Assembly (NCBI GenBank): GCA_026120185.1 | Contig: JANUWF010001491.1 | Span: 2,232,001-2,296,000 of the forward strand | DNA length: 64,000 nt | Direction of reading: 5' to 3' | Source of the DNA: Voacanga thouarsii | Taxonomy: Eukaryota > Streptophyta > Magnoliopsida > Gentianales > Apocynaceae | Shown here: piece after piece, positions 20,915 to 31,218 of the stretch | Numbering within the stretch: the stretch's first letter is position 1 | How the letters are laid out: every line of letters begins with the position of its first letter | The notes under the pieces: generated by a model | Told to the model about the DNA's origin: nothing | What the model saw: only the letters and a program-made list of their open reading frames with translations | Databases searched by the model: none | Program-made: the position numbers and the translations under genes

Positions 20915-22336
20915 TTCCAATCAAGTTTTAATTTATATTAATCCCCAAATCACACATATAAGCAAGTATACCCATCAATAAGTATAGTATAGGGAATTAA
21001 TGAGTAACAATCCTCAAGAAACAAATACACATTAGTCACTTTTTATATATTGTTTACCTTATTAACAAAATTGATTAAAAAGAAGATAAAATATGTTGAT
21101 ACAATATATATGAGAGGAGTCATATATATAAATAGAAATTATTGAAGACATAATATTATTGACTAGAAAATATCTCAGTTAATTATTATTCTAGCATCAT
21201 GAAAGAATAACTTAGAATCACTTCTTTCGCAATCCATGGTTCCCTATCTTCTAAGTAACTTAATGGTTATATTTTATTCCACCAGTCTTGCACAAAAGAT
21301 ATATTAAATTTGGCCTTCAAAAATACCCCTATACTTCAGGTGATATAAACATGAAATTAGTCAATAGCCCTATCTTCTAGACAAAATTAACTAATATTTG
21401 AATTACTAGAGTTCCTATTCTTAGCCATCTTTTGCAATCCAACCAAGATATAACAAATATGAAATCAACTAAATTAAAGCTATTCCTAACTTCATTTTTC
21501 AAGTCCATTAGAAAGAAATAACATTTAACTAAATCAATTAAATAAATCAAGTAACCAAATACCAGAAATAAATCTAACTAATTTAAAAACTGAAGTCAAT
21601 AAAACATCATGAATTCAAAAACAACATCTAAATTTAATTAAAACATTAATATCATCATCATTCAAGACAAAGAAAACAAAGAAAAAAGAAAGAACTCATA
21701 GACAAGCCCTCTTCCTCTTCAATTGAAGCCCTCCCTAAACAATGCTCCTATTGTTGGTGAATTCTCCTTTTCACTAAGTGATCCTTCTTTTTTATCTATG
21801 CATCAACCTCACTTGTATATATAATTCTCTCTAATTCTCATGTATTAATTGCTTTAAAGAGTGCCAAATTCATTCTTGAAGACTTCTGGACAGAGTATAA
21901 AGTAAATACCAAAAAGAATTCTTTAGATTTCCTAATTCTGCACAAAATTGGACTTCAGACCGCTTTAGTCGACATGAGCCAGCACTTGTTCACTTCGACC
22001 GGGCTTGTGTCGGGTCTATACTGGACTAGTTTCCTCTATTTGGCTCTGGTTCTCGAATTTTCTCCAGTGCTTGGCCGGTGAGTGTTTGGCGTCTCTAGGT
22101 TGCCACCGGGTCTATACTGGAAATTTGACGTTTTGACTCAAATTTCATCAGTTTCTACGTAAAAACTCAAAAAACCCTTTCCATAACTAGAATATTAAAT
22201 AGGAAGGGAATTAGCTGGTTATTGCATCAAAAGTATCAGAAAATGACCTCGAATAAGTGGAAAAATATAGGCAAATTTATACCCTATCTGATGTTTTATA
22301 GATCTATATACAAATTGGATACTTATCCATATAGGT
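20915..22336 (-). other. LTR-like and leader sequence upstream of gypsy A
   Basis: The first 60 bases beyond the gag start resemble the leader just before gag of element C (52800-52860). The remainder has LTR texture. A GC-rich island at 21958-22125 holds CGGGTCTATACTGGA twice. The far end reads GATACTTATCCA, a plausible TGATAAGT-type LTR start. I could not find a primer binding site or a clean LTR end, so subdivision is not possible. Confidence 0.45.
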
Positions 22337-22339
22337 TTT

Positions 22340-23009
22340 GGTTCACCTAGACCTAACTTTTTGGAAGTTATATCAGATAATAAGTTTATACAAGCCCCTA
22401 GATCAGCTTAACACAGTACTAAAAGTAACATTTCCAACCATGCAAGTGATAAAAAAACTGCATTGTAGAATGGCAGAACACTCTTTATTTAGAGTCATAA
22501 GAGATAACTCCTCAAGCTTTCTTTTGTTTGACAAAATGTCCTTGAAGAACTTGACATATTTAGTTATTTGAGTAAAAGATTCAACCAATGGAATGTTAAT
22601 ATGCACTTGCTTAAACAACTCCAAAATTTGCGAAACTATTCATCATCCTTCTCCTTTTTAATCTTGCCTGAATATGGGATTAAAGGAATGGAGTCTGGCA
22701 ACATTTTGTCATCTCCCTATTTTTGTAATTAGAGGGACGACGCCGACTTAATCACTTGACACGACGCCATCATGTACTTTCTGTACTTTTTATTTATTTA
22801 TTTATTTATTTATTTTTGCTACAGGGGACGATTCATCCTCTGCTTGTGATTCATCCTCTACTTGTGTGGGCCTATTTGCATCTTCTAACTATTTCCCACA
22901 ACACAGTATGATTGCCTTGGCACATTCTCCTTTCTTATGCTCCAGTTGTTTATCTCGAATTGTCTTTGCCAATTGTCCAAGTTGTAAATCCAATTTAGCA
23001 AGTAAACTA
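22340..23009 (-). pseudogene. Gypsy gag fragment (second minus-strand copy, B)
   Basis: The reading gives LDLQLGQLAKTIRDKQLEHK near 22980-22920 and, at 22624-22403, ELFKQVHINIPLVESFTQIT followed by YVKFFKDILSNKRKLEELSL. Both are standard for the C-terminal gag/protease boundary of plant gypsy elements. A TTTA microsatellite lies at about 22790-22816. It ends abruptly at the LTR-like sequence on its left, so it is either the gag of A displaced by an insertion or a separate copy. Confidence 0.65.
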
Positions 23010-24608
23010 TGACAACCCACCTAAAATGCATCTAGAAGTAGGGAAAACATATTGTACAAAGAGCATGAGCATTCTTGCACATACACATATTTGTCATTGC
23101 ATCAATACAATTAATTGAGCATGATAGAGGAGGAATTGTTGTGGTTGAGTAAAGATAAAGAAAACACCACTTGAAATAATAGGGGATATAACATTCTATG
23201 TGAAAATAATTAGTTGAAAGAAATATATATTTTGTATAAATATAGGTATATTTTGGTATTTAATTATTTGAGTGCCTATTAACCAAAATAATAAATAATT
23301 TTGACAACTAATTATTATTTGATTAATTTGTTCAGATATAGAAATATAATTGTTATATTATAACAAAATATTTGGACATTTGACATTTATGTATTTTAAA
23401 ATTTATTTGACTAACTTATTTATGAGTTAATAATTTAGGAAGTAATTAAATAAGGGACTAGCAAGTTCTCTCACATATTCATTTTATTTTGCATTAAGAA
23501 AAAAATTAATTTTCTTACTCTAAATATTTGTTCAAGCTAAGAAAAAATTTTGAGGAGACACCTAGGCATCTAGAAGCCTTAGTGCTACCACACAAGAATA
23601 GGAGAAGGAGAAAAACCTAATTCTTGTATGATTGGGATAAATTATCTTGAAGGAATTTATTAATTTCTAATCCTTTAATGTATAGGAAAGTCTTAAAGAA
23701 TATTCTCTCCAATTCGTACTCTGTTGCGTTGCCACCTAGCCCTCTAAATCCCCTAGGATTATGATTAATTGATTAAAGGATGATTTTATTAGTCAAAACC
23801 TAGAGAAAATAGGATTTTTCTTAATTCTTTTTCGTTTCCTTTTCTTGGAAAAGAAACCTTCTTTCAAAGGATTTAAAACCAATAAATGTCTTTTTTCCTC
23901 TTGAATTATTGTTTTCATAGAAAGCCAGAATTTTTCCTAAGAAAAGATGATTTCTTGTTATGTTCTTGGGAAAAAGAAAAATTCTTGATGTGCTTGTGTT
24001 AAGGATTGTGTTGCCTTACCTAAAGTACTCTAGGGTACTTTCTTAAGGCCTAGAAGTTGTTTTCGTGAAACCTTGAATAAATTGCAAGATTGCTGGAATT
24101 TTTGTTAACCTATGATAATTGCTTGTTTTGCTCAAAATAAAATAGCAAACTAATTTATTATTATAGGGCATTTTGATATTGTTTACTAGACAAGGTTAGG
24201 CTGTCATTTATGCTACAAATTAGGCAAGAAAACACAAGGATTAATCCTAGAATTTTTTTTTTAAAAAGGGGGGGGGGGGGAGAGTAAAAAACAGAGTTTG
24301 TCAATTTTTTGTATTATCTGTTTGAAGCGATTGTTACGGGGTGATAAAGTCTGAATCTAAAAATGGTCAAATCAGAGAAAACATAGCTTTATGTGTGTAG
24401 GTGTTAACTGTAAAATCGGAATTTTCTAATATTGGAATTGAAAGTTACGAATTTTTCTTGCACACTGGTCTGCTATGGGTAGAACACTATTGCAGCAAAA
24501 AAATAATTTTCTGAGTGCATTTAAGGTCTTATTTTTGTGCAAGGCCACTTATTTTCTAATCTATATGTGCTTAGGTTTATATCTATAAAAATTGAAGTCA
24601 ATCTAAGA

Positions 24609-24639
<31 letters not shown>

Positions 24640-25395
24640 CTCTTGAGAAAGAAAGGATAACTTGGTGGAAATTATGATTAGCTTAAGAATTTTTAAGGAA
24701 AATCCCTATTATTAATTTGTATCCTTCTTCGGGTGTAATAATTATGAGTAGTGACAGCTAGGGATAAAGTAAAAGTTTGGATAATGATTTATTTGAAGCC
24801 TTGTTAGTTGTATATGAATAGGGAACTAATTATATATAGAATATGATTTCCTAAAGTACTAGGAGTAAGTTGTGACTTCTTTGTTATATTAATTTTAGAC
24901 TTGAAAGGCTATCACGGGTAAGGATTTACTCATGGGGATTAAGAAATTTAATTTCTATACCAATGTAAGTTTTTGTATTAAACTATTTATAAAATAATGC
25001 AATTTCAAGTTGTTAAGTGTTATGTGTTATCAATGGAAACATGGGTTATTGTAATAAAATGTTCAGCATGGCTAGCTTTCTTACTCTTTTAATTCACACA
25101 CTGATATCCTAAACGAAAGGATTTCAAAATAACTCACTTGACTTTTGCACTAAATGATTTAATTAAGGTACCAAGTCATGGTGGATATTTTCTTTTGATT
25201 TCTACTTGATGCTAACGAGTTTCCTTAATGAAAAAACATTGAGTACTCAATAATGGTAGTGTAATATCACTAGCCTAAGATGGGGTAAGCTAGTTTTTTA
25301 ATAGGCGGCCACCTCTGGGAGATGAACCTATTTTTGTTTAGGTGACAGTGTTATGGAGTCGGCCCAGCCTGAGCTAGTGAATCAATTCCAAGTGG
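23010..25395 (+). mobile_element. Partial long LTR of chromovirus-like gypsy type
   Basis: No gene. Near its right end it shares TTGAGTACTCAATAA (25240) and GGCCACCTCTG (25305) with the solo LTR at 28618-32921 (32105 and 32175), in the same order and orientation. It carries G13 at 24268-24280 and a TG microsatellite at 24609-24635. It is cut on the right by the copia LTR at 25396. The left limit (TGACAACCCACC) is a guess. Confidence 0.55.
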
Positions 25396-27101
25396 TATTG
25401 GTGTTATGCCCTAGAGGCAATTGCATGTATTTTATATATTGCATATTTATTTAATAATGCAATGCATTCTTTCTCTTTTAGTTTGTTTTATTTTTACTTT
25501 TGTATGAATATGACTATTATATAAAGTCCCAAGTGTAACACTATACTAAGGAAATCATGATAGAGAACATGATGTGAGGTTCCGACTATACTGTATAGTG
25601 TTCGTACTTAAATTATCTTTAGTCATAGTATTAATGAGATATGACATCATTAATATGTTAAGAGTAGCACGTGTTATACTTCCTGATTTGATTAGGCATT
25701 GGTTATAACATCTATGAGTAGTGTGATACTAAAAATTAACACATGGATGTTTGTTACTAAAACAAGTACATCAAATGGCCTAGCTATGAGATAATCACAT
25801 GGAAAACTATTTAGCACCAGTAATAGAATCTCATTATAGCGAATGTGCAAGTATCTTAGACTTGAGATCTCTATGATGCTTTGTTTGGTAAGCATTGTAC
25901 TTTGTTTAAATATCTGGAGTCTTGAAAAGACCGCCTACATAATGGATATTGGGTACAACATGAAGTAAACGTAAGTACTTTAGATGATCAATAAGGGATT
26001 CACCACTCCAAATAATAGGGACAAATATTTCACTGCCACTTGTACGAATTGCTACTTGAGAAGCCTTCGCCAAGGTGATTGTGTAGTAGAAATAGTTTCA
26101 ATTGATACACATGATAAGTAATGAATTTTGGAAACAAATATGAAAATATTTAGGCCAGAATTAATTAATATTCTGAAAGTAGTTGGCACTAATTCCATAC
26201 TCTAAACCAAATAAGATATTGTATAGTGAAAGGAGTTTATTGCATTGATGTTTGTTGTTGAAATGTTTATGTCAAGCCACTTGACTTTCTAGACTTTTGG
26301 GTGGTCATGATATATTGTTAGATGCTGCTCTTAATCTGCTAAATATGGATTTATTAATTAGAAAATTAATTATATAATCCTAATTAGAATTAATAAGTTA
26401 ATTCTATTTATTAAGGATTATTAATCTTAAATATATTTATATTAATTCATATTGCACTACCAATAGACCAAGAAACCTAATGGGTCACACATAATAGAGG
26501 ATTAAGAATTTGAGATGTTATTTGATAACATTATAGGGTTAATTGTGAGAAGAAGAAGTTTCTGTGGTCAAATTATAAATAGTTATAATTTACGGACAAA
26601 TCTTAGTTTTGAGAACTTATGGGTTCTAATAATAATTATGAATTCCTATTTCATTTAGGATTATGAGAAGGCATACAGAGATGTGTTTTGGATATATACA
26701 TGCTACATTTTTCAGTGTTATAGAACAACAAAAACACAGAAATAGAAAAATGTACTCTAGCTTTTTCTTCTTCTTCCCCGAAAATGCTAGCCGCCGCGCA
26801 TATCTTGGTTGCACCAGATTAAGGCCACTCTTGGGTGTCTCTTTTCCGTGTGTGGATACTGTTGGAGGCAAACCTGTTTTTGGTTTGTAGTGGTTGTGAC
26901 CAAGCGATGAAGAATGCAAAATCGTTCGTTGCTGGATCTCGCCTTTAGCAAGGAAAAAATTTTAAACTAAAGGGACGATGTTGAAGGTATTTTTCTTCCT
27001 TTCCTATAATCTATTCTTCACATATGAGTAATCCTTTAGGAGGTTTTGTTAGTCTTTATTTCCATTGTGTAATTTTGATTACATGCCCGAGATAACCTAC
27101 A
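25396..27101 (+). mobile_element. Copia LTR of the plus arm of the head-to-head pair (Cop2)
   Basis: Starts TATTGGTGTTATGCCC, where the lineage norm is TGTTAG or TGTTGG, and ends AACCTACA before a perfect primer site. About 1.7 kb. Landmarks AAATCATGATAGAGAACATG (25551) and CAAGCCACTTGAC (26272) match the other copies, but the 3' third is clearly diverged from Cop1. Confidence 0.85.
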
Positions 27102-27102
27102 G

Positions 27103-27115
27103 TGGTATCAGAGCC
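27103..27115 (+). promoter_or_regulatory. Cop2 primer binding site
   Basis: TGGTATCAGAGCC, one base after the LTR; tRNA-iMet type. Confidence 0.95.
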
Positions 27116-28192
27116 CCTTATATGTGATTTGTAGATATTTATGACTGATGAAATTGTTTCACATTATGTTGTCTCTGTTTGTTGTGAAAGCTATTTCATA
27201 TTATGTTCGTGGTTTCCCTGATATTTGTTTCTGTGAGACATTGTGTGTGTTCTGAAATCATTTCATGAATGCATCTCGATTTTGTATAACTTGTTTTGTG
27301 AGTTAGGTCTCTATGAAACATTTTGTGAAAATAAACATATTGTCGTTTTGTCTTCCTCATGTTCGAGAATTAGTTTTGAGTGCATTGTTGTTTTTGTAAA
27401 TTGGTTAAAGTGGAAAATTTGTAAAAATTTTATGCTTCTTTCCATCTATTTTGGTTTTGTTTTCTGTGAACAGAATGTTTGTTCATCTAAGTTCTGAGAA
27501 CAGAATAAAGATGGAATCGATTCAGAGAATTGTTCTCTAAAAATGCAGCAAAACACTGAGAAAGAAAACCTCAGAAATCGTTTCCGGTGGAAGGTAAAAA
27601 AAAAAAAAAAAAAGGAGTTTTTTTTTTGTTCCAAGTCGTAGCCAGATTCTGTTGAACTAGTCGCGGTTTGGACCATTTTGTGTCCAAAGTCGCGGGCAGC
27701 CTTGGTCTAGCCACAACTGGTCCACACCAAGCCGCTAGATAACACCAAGCCAGCTGCGATTTTGCTTTTACTTAAAAAAAAATCTTTTTGTTTTTGTTTC
27801 AGCTTTTCATTTCACAAAAGGCCTATAAGAAATTGTTTTTCCACTGAGCACCTAATAGTTTCCAAAATTTTGTTTTTGAAACTAACGAAAGTAATTCCCA
27901 AAATTTGATTTTGAAAATTAATATATCTTCTAAAATATTGATTTTAGATTATATATTATTTAATTCCAAAAATATGATTTTAGCACTTAATATATTTTCT
28001 AAAATATTAATTTTAGAATTTATTTTATTTTTTCAAAATAGTGATTTTGAAATGATTTGTTATGTTAATTTTATTTTGAGCATAAAATTAGCATGGTGGT
28101 TTGGTTATGGACTAAGGACCTAATTAAATTGTTCGTGCATTTTATCGCTTTGGTTTTGAATTAAGTAGGGCCTACGTGTCCTGCCTTCTTAT
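27116..28192 (+). other. Cop2 leader, first part
   Basis: No gene. Contains a GC-richer island at 27636-27765 with AAGTCG, GTCGCGG and CCAAGCC repeated words, then AT-rich TTTTAGAAT repeats. It resumes at 34277 after the solo LTR insertion. The gag-pol that should follow is absent. Confidence 0.8.
28188..28192. other. Target-site duplication of the solo copia LTR, left copy
   Basis: CTTAT; the partner at 34272-34276 is CTCAT, one mismatch. Confidence 0.65.
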
Positions 28193-28416
28193 TGTTGGGT
28201 ATCTCAGACTCGTATCTTATACGGCACAATGGAAGAATAAAACGAGATACCATCTCAGGACCCGCATATGTGTGGAAAACAAGATATAAAGATAACAAAG
28301 GTAACAACTTTTACCTTTCTTTGATCGTGCGAAGAACAAAAATTTCTTCTTCAAGTCGAGGCACGATCCAGCAATCCTCTTGATCAAACTCCACGAGAGT
28401 TGAATGTCAAACCACT

Positions 28417-28437
28417 ATAATCACAGTGTGTGATTAT
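28417..28437 (-). promoter_or_regulatory. Inverted repeat near the LTR end (candidate RNA hairpin)
   Basis: ATAATCACA-GTG-TGTGATTAT, an exact 9-bp inverted repeat. The identical site lies at 62599-62619 in another minus copy and a weaker one at 12133-12153 in Cop1. It is near the transcript 5' or 3' end of the LTR, so a role in RNA processing or packaging is possible but unproven. Confidence 0.4.
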
Positions 28438-28821
28438 CTCTAACAGTAATCCACACAGAGGAATACTCAAGCACCAAAATTTCCTGTGCTAGCATAAAAA
28501 GATGGCGGCTAGGGTTTCTCAAGAACAATCGTGAGAGAGAGAGAAGAGAGAATGTCAAGTGTTGCTAGGGTTGGAGTTGTGAAACCCTAGTCAAAACCAA
28601 CCTTAGAGTAAGGGGGTTGGGATGCATATCATAGTTTATTGCATGTTTAAATATATTTTTATATGATTTTATGTGCTTTGAATTTGTGTTTTCTAGTCTA
28701 GAGGGCTTGGATATGATTATTGAGTAAGAAGGGCAAAATAATAATTTTTTCTTGAGGTGAAACTAGGGAGATAGCCTGAGGATTAAATAGGAAAAATATT
28801 TTAGAGAGAAAATAAAAACAA

Positions 28822-28892
28822 GAGTTGTTGTGGTATAGTGGTTAGAGCATTGGAATTAATTCTTGAGGTCTTGGGTTCAAATTCCATCATTG
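28822..28892 (+). other. tRNA-like segment within the solo LTR
   Basis: TATAGTGGTTAGAGCA (A-box-like) and GGGTTCAAATTCC (B-box-like) are 40 bases apart, near tRNA spacing. Stem pairing is poor, so it is not a functional tRNA. It could be a tRNA-derived insertion or a chance resemblance. Confidence 0.35.
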
Positions 28893-30403
28893 GAGCTTTA
28901 ACATGATTAAATTTTATTTTTGCTTGAGAAGTGATATTTTCGGCCTTATGTGCTTTAGAATATGGTAGAGGTGTTGTCCTAAGGGAGACATGATAGGAGT
29001 ATCCTAATCCTATTCTTTTGCCCTACACAAAATTCATAAGGGAATTCATTCCTCCTTGATCCTTAATTTTCCCTAATTCTCAATTTGTTAGATTGGTTAA
29101 ATTTGTTCTAACCAATTTTCATTCCAGAAATTTCAGTAAAGTGCTGTGGCTTTGAAGGTTCAAAATGTCTTAGTGAAAGACATCATATAGACCGAAAATG
29201 TGGAAGAGATGGGGAAGGTTCCAAGAGAATTAATTTCCCTAGTCAAAATTCTCTGCCATTATTCCCTCCCAAATGCTACTAGAAAATGGCCCTTTTGATC
29301 AGATTGAAATCTGAAATTTTCTGGTTAATTTTGGGCTGCACAAATGCTGTGCAAAACCAGAAAATTTTCTGGTTAAAATCGCAGCTTTGGTGGTCTTCAA
29401 CCAAGCTGTTTTCTTCCAATTTTCTCCTAGCTCCTTAGCCACATTTTTCCTCCATGAAGAAGGTTGGAAACCAGCCATGAAAGACCCCTGAAATCTCCTT
29501 CAAACTCTCTGCAAGCTGACTGGAAAATGGCAGCCGAAACTACCTAGAAAAATTCCAGCGATGGCAAAATTCTGTGCAGGATTTCTGTCAAGCTTTGTTT
29601 CCTAATCCAGCCCTAGCCGAAACTCCATCTTTCTTCTGCACAAACCACTCTTAAACAGCCATGAACTGAACTCCATTGTCTTCCCTAAGCTTCTACACAA
29701 AAACTAGACATGGCTGCCCTAAAATATCTCCAACAAATTACTGCAATCATGCCTTGATTGGATACCAAAATTCCAGCAACCATAATTTAGTAACCTTCCA
29801 TAAAATGTCCTTCAAACAACCAGATCTTTCCTTCACCATTACACTCCTTATTTTCAGCCACCATTAGCCTTCTTCAACCAGCTTTCATCCAGCCAAATCA
29901 CAGAGCAACAATTCGGCCATAGCAGCTTCCAAAAAGCTTCCATTGAACAAAGATATTCTTGTTATATTTTGTTTCCAAATTTGATTCCCAAAAATATTCT
30001 TTTAGGATTTCAATAACCAGCCTTTCCTTTTCCTTTCAAACCAAAAAAATCATCTACCTAAACTACACAAGCAATTCATCCACTGCACACACACAGAATT
30101 TCGACAGCCTCCAATCCAAAATCTCTCCATTCTCTTCAACTTTCAAGCACACATAGAACACCAAGAACACCTACTCCTTTCTTTCGCCTAATACCTCTCC
30201 AAGCCACTTCAAACTTCTTCCAAAAATTCTAGATTTCATCTATTCACTGTCGTGAGTCCATCCATATCATTTTTAACATCAAACTCCAAAATCCAACTTG
30301 CTCTTTTGGATAAAAAATTAGAATTTTTGTGAAGGCTCATGAACACCTTCAAGGCAGGTTTGTTCAATCAACTTCATCTTCACTAATCTTTGATCTCTAA
30401 TGA

Positions 30404-30405
<2 letters not shown>

Positions 30406-30468
<63 letters not shown>
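30406..30468. repeat. TA/TG microsatellite
   Basis: (TA)n followed by (TG)n inside the solo LTR. The frames over it are artefacts. Confidence 0.95.
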
Positions 30469-30471
<3 letters not shown>

Positions 30472-31182
30472 AAGCATGCTAATGGACACTCTTCTTCTCT
30501 TTTCTCTCTCTCTCTTGGCCGAATGCCCTCTCCTTCATGGCCGAATGACTTCTTCACCAATGGACATGCTTTCTACATCTCCCTTAGACAAATTTAGTCA
30601 TCTAGGAGTTGAGATCCATTCGAAACTCCTTCAAAGTACTCATCAATCAAGTAAGCCTTTTCAACCCTCCTTTTAAAATCTAGATTCATGTCTCTAGGAT
30701 AATATTGGTAGGATTTGAGCATGTATTATTGTGATGAGTAGAGATTGAAGTACGAATAAATGTGTGATTATGATGGAGATGGGATTTATGCATGAGTTGA
30801 TTATCCTGGTTGATTGTATGGTGTTTTTAGGGTTTAATGCATGTCTCCATGTCATAAGTAGTATTTGTGGTCAAGTATGCTAGAGATTATGTCACCTATG
30901 GTAAATAGGATTTATATTCATGTACGATTATTAAAGCCATGATTATGTTTATGCTAGTAGAGGTTGGATCATGCCTTGATAAATTTAGATCTATACTTTT
31001 ATTCATGATTTGGATGATTTGATGAATTAAAATGGAGTATATGTTCATGATTATAGTTATCAAGTAGAATTATGATCATGACCTAGTTGTCCCTAAGCTA
31101 AATTTTATTTCTTCAATAAAATGTTTAATATTATGAATTTTGCTAGTAATTTTGAAAAACCCTAGGAATGGTAGATTTGGAT

Positions 31183-31183
<1 letters not shown>

Positions 31184-31216
<33 letters not shown>
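31184..31216. repeat. TA microsatellite
   Basis: Pure (AT)n tract inside the solo LTR. Confidence 0.95.

Positions 31217-31218
<2 letters not shown>

Larger units (their letters stand above)
2697..22336 (-). mobile_element. Gypsy element A, old minus-strand copy, split by a CACTA-like element and by Cop1
   Basis: A degenerate Ty3/gypsy element read from right to left. The order is LTR-like and leader sequence (20915-22336), gag start fused to protease (20504-20914), reverse transcriptase (20300-19857 and 10624-10061), RNase H, integrase (9440-8331), 3' untranslated region, polypurine tract (3644-3651) and 3' LTR. Protease to integrase order is the Ty3/gypsy order, and the integrase lacks a recognisable chromodomain. 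Motifs resemble the Athila/Tat side of plant gypsy, which is inference from remembered family texture. The two presumed LTRs do not match well by eye, so the right-hand limit may belong to another copy. Confidence 0.6.

Noticed and set aside
26626..26919. Minus-strand frame with a plausible Lys-rich and hydrophobic stretch
   Set aside because: It lies wholly within the Cop2 LTR and its plus-strand partner frame is equally long; no motif is seen.
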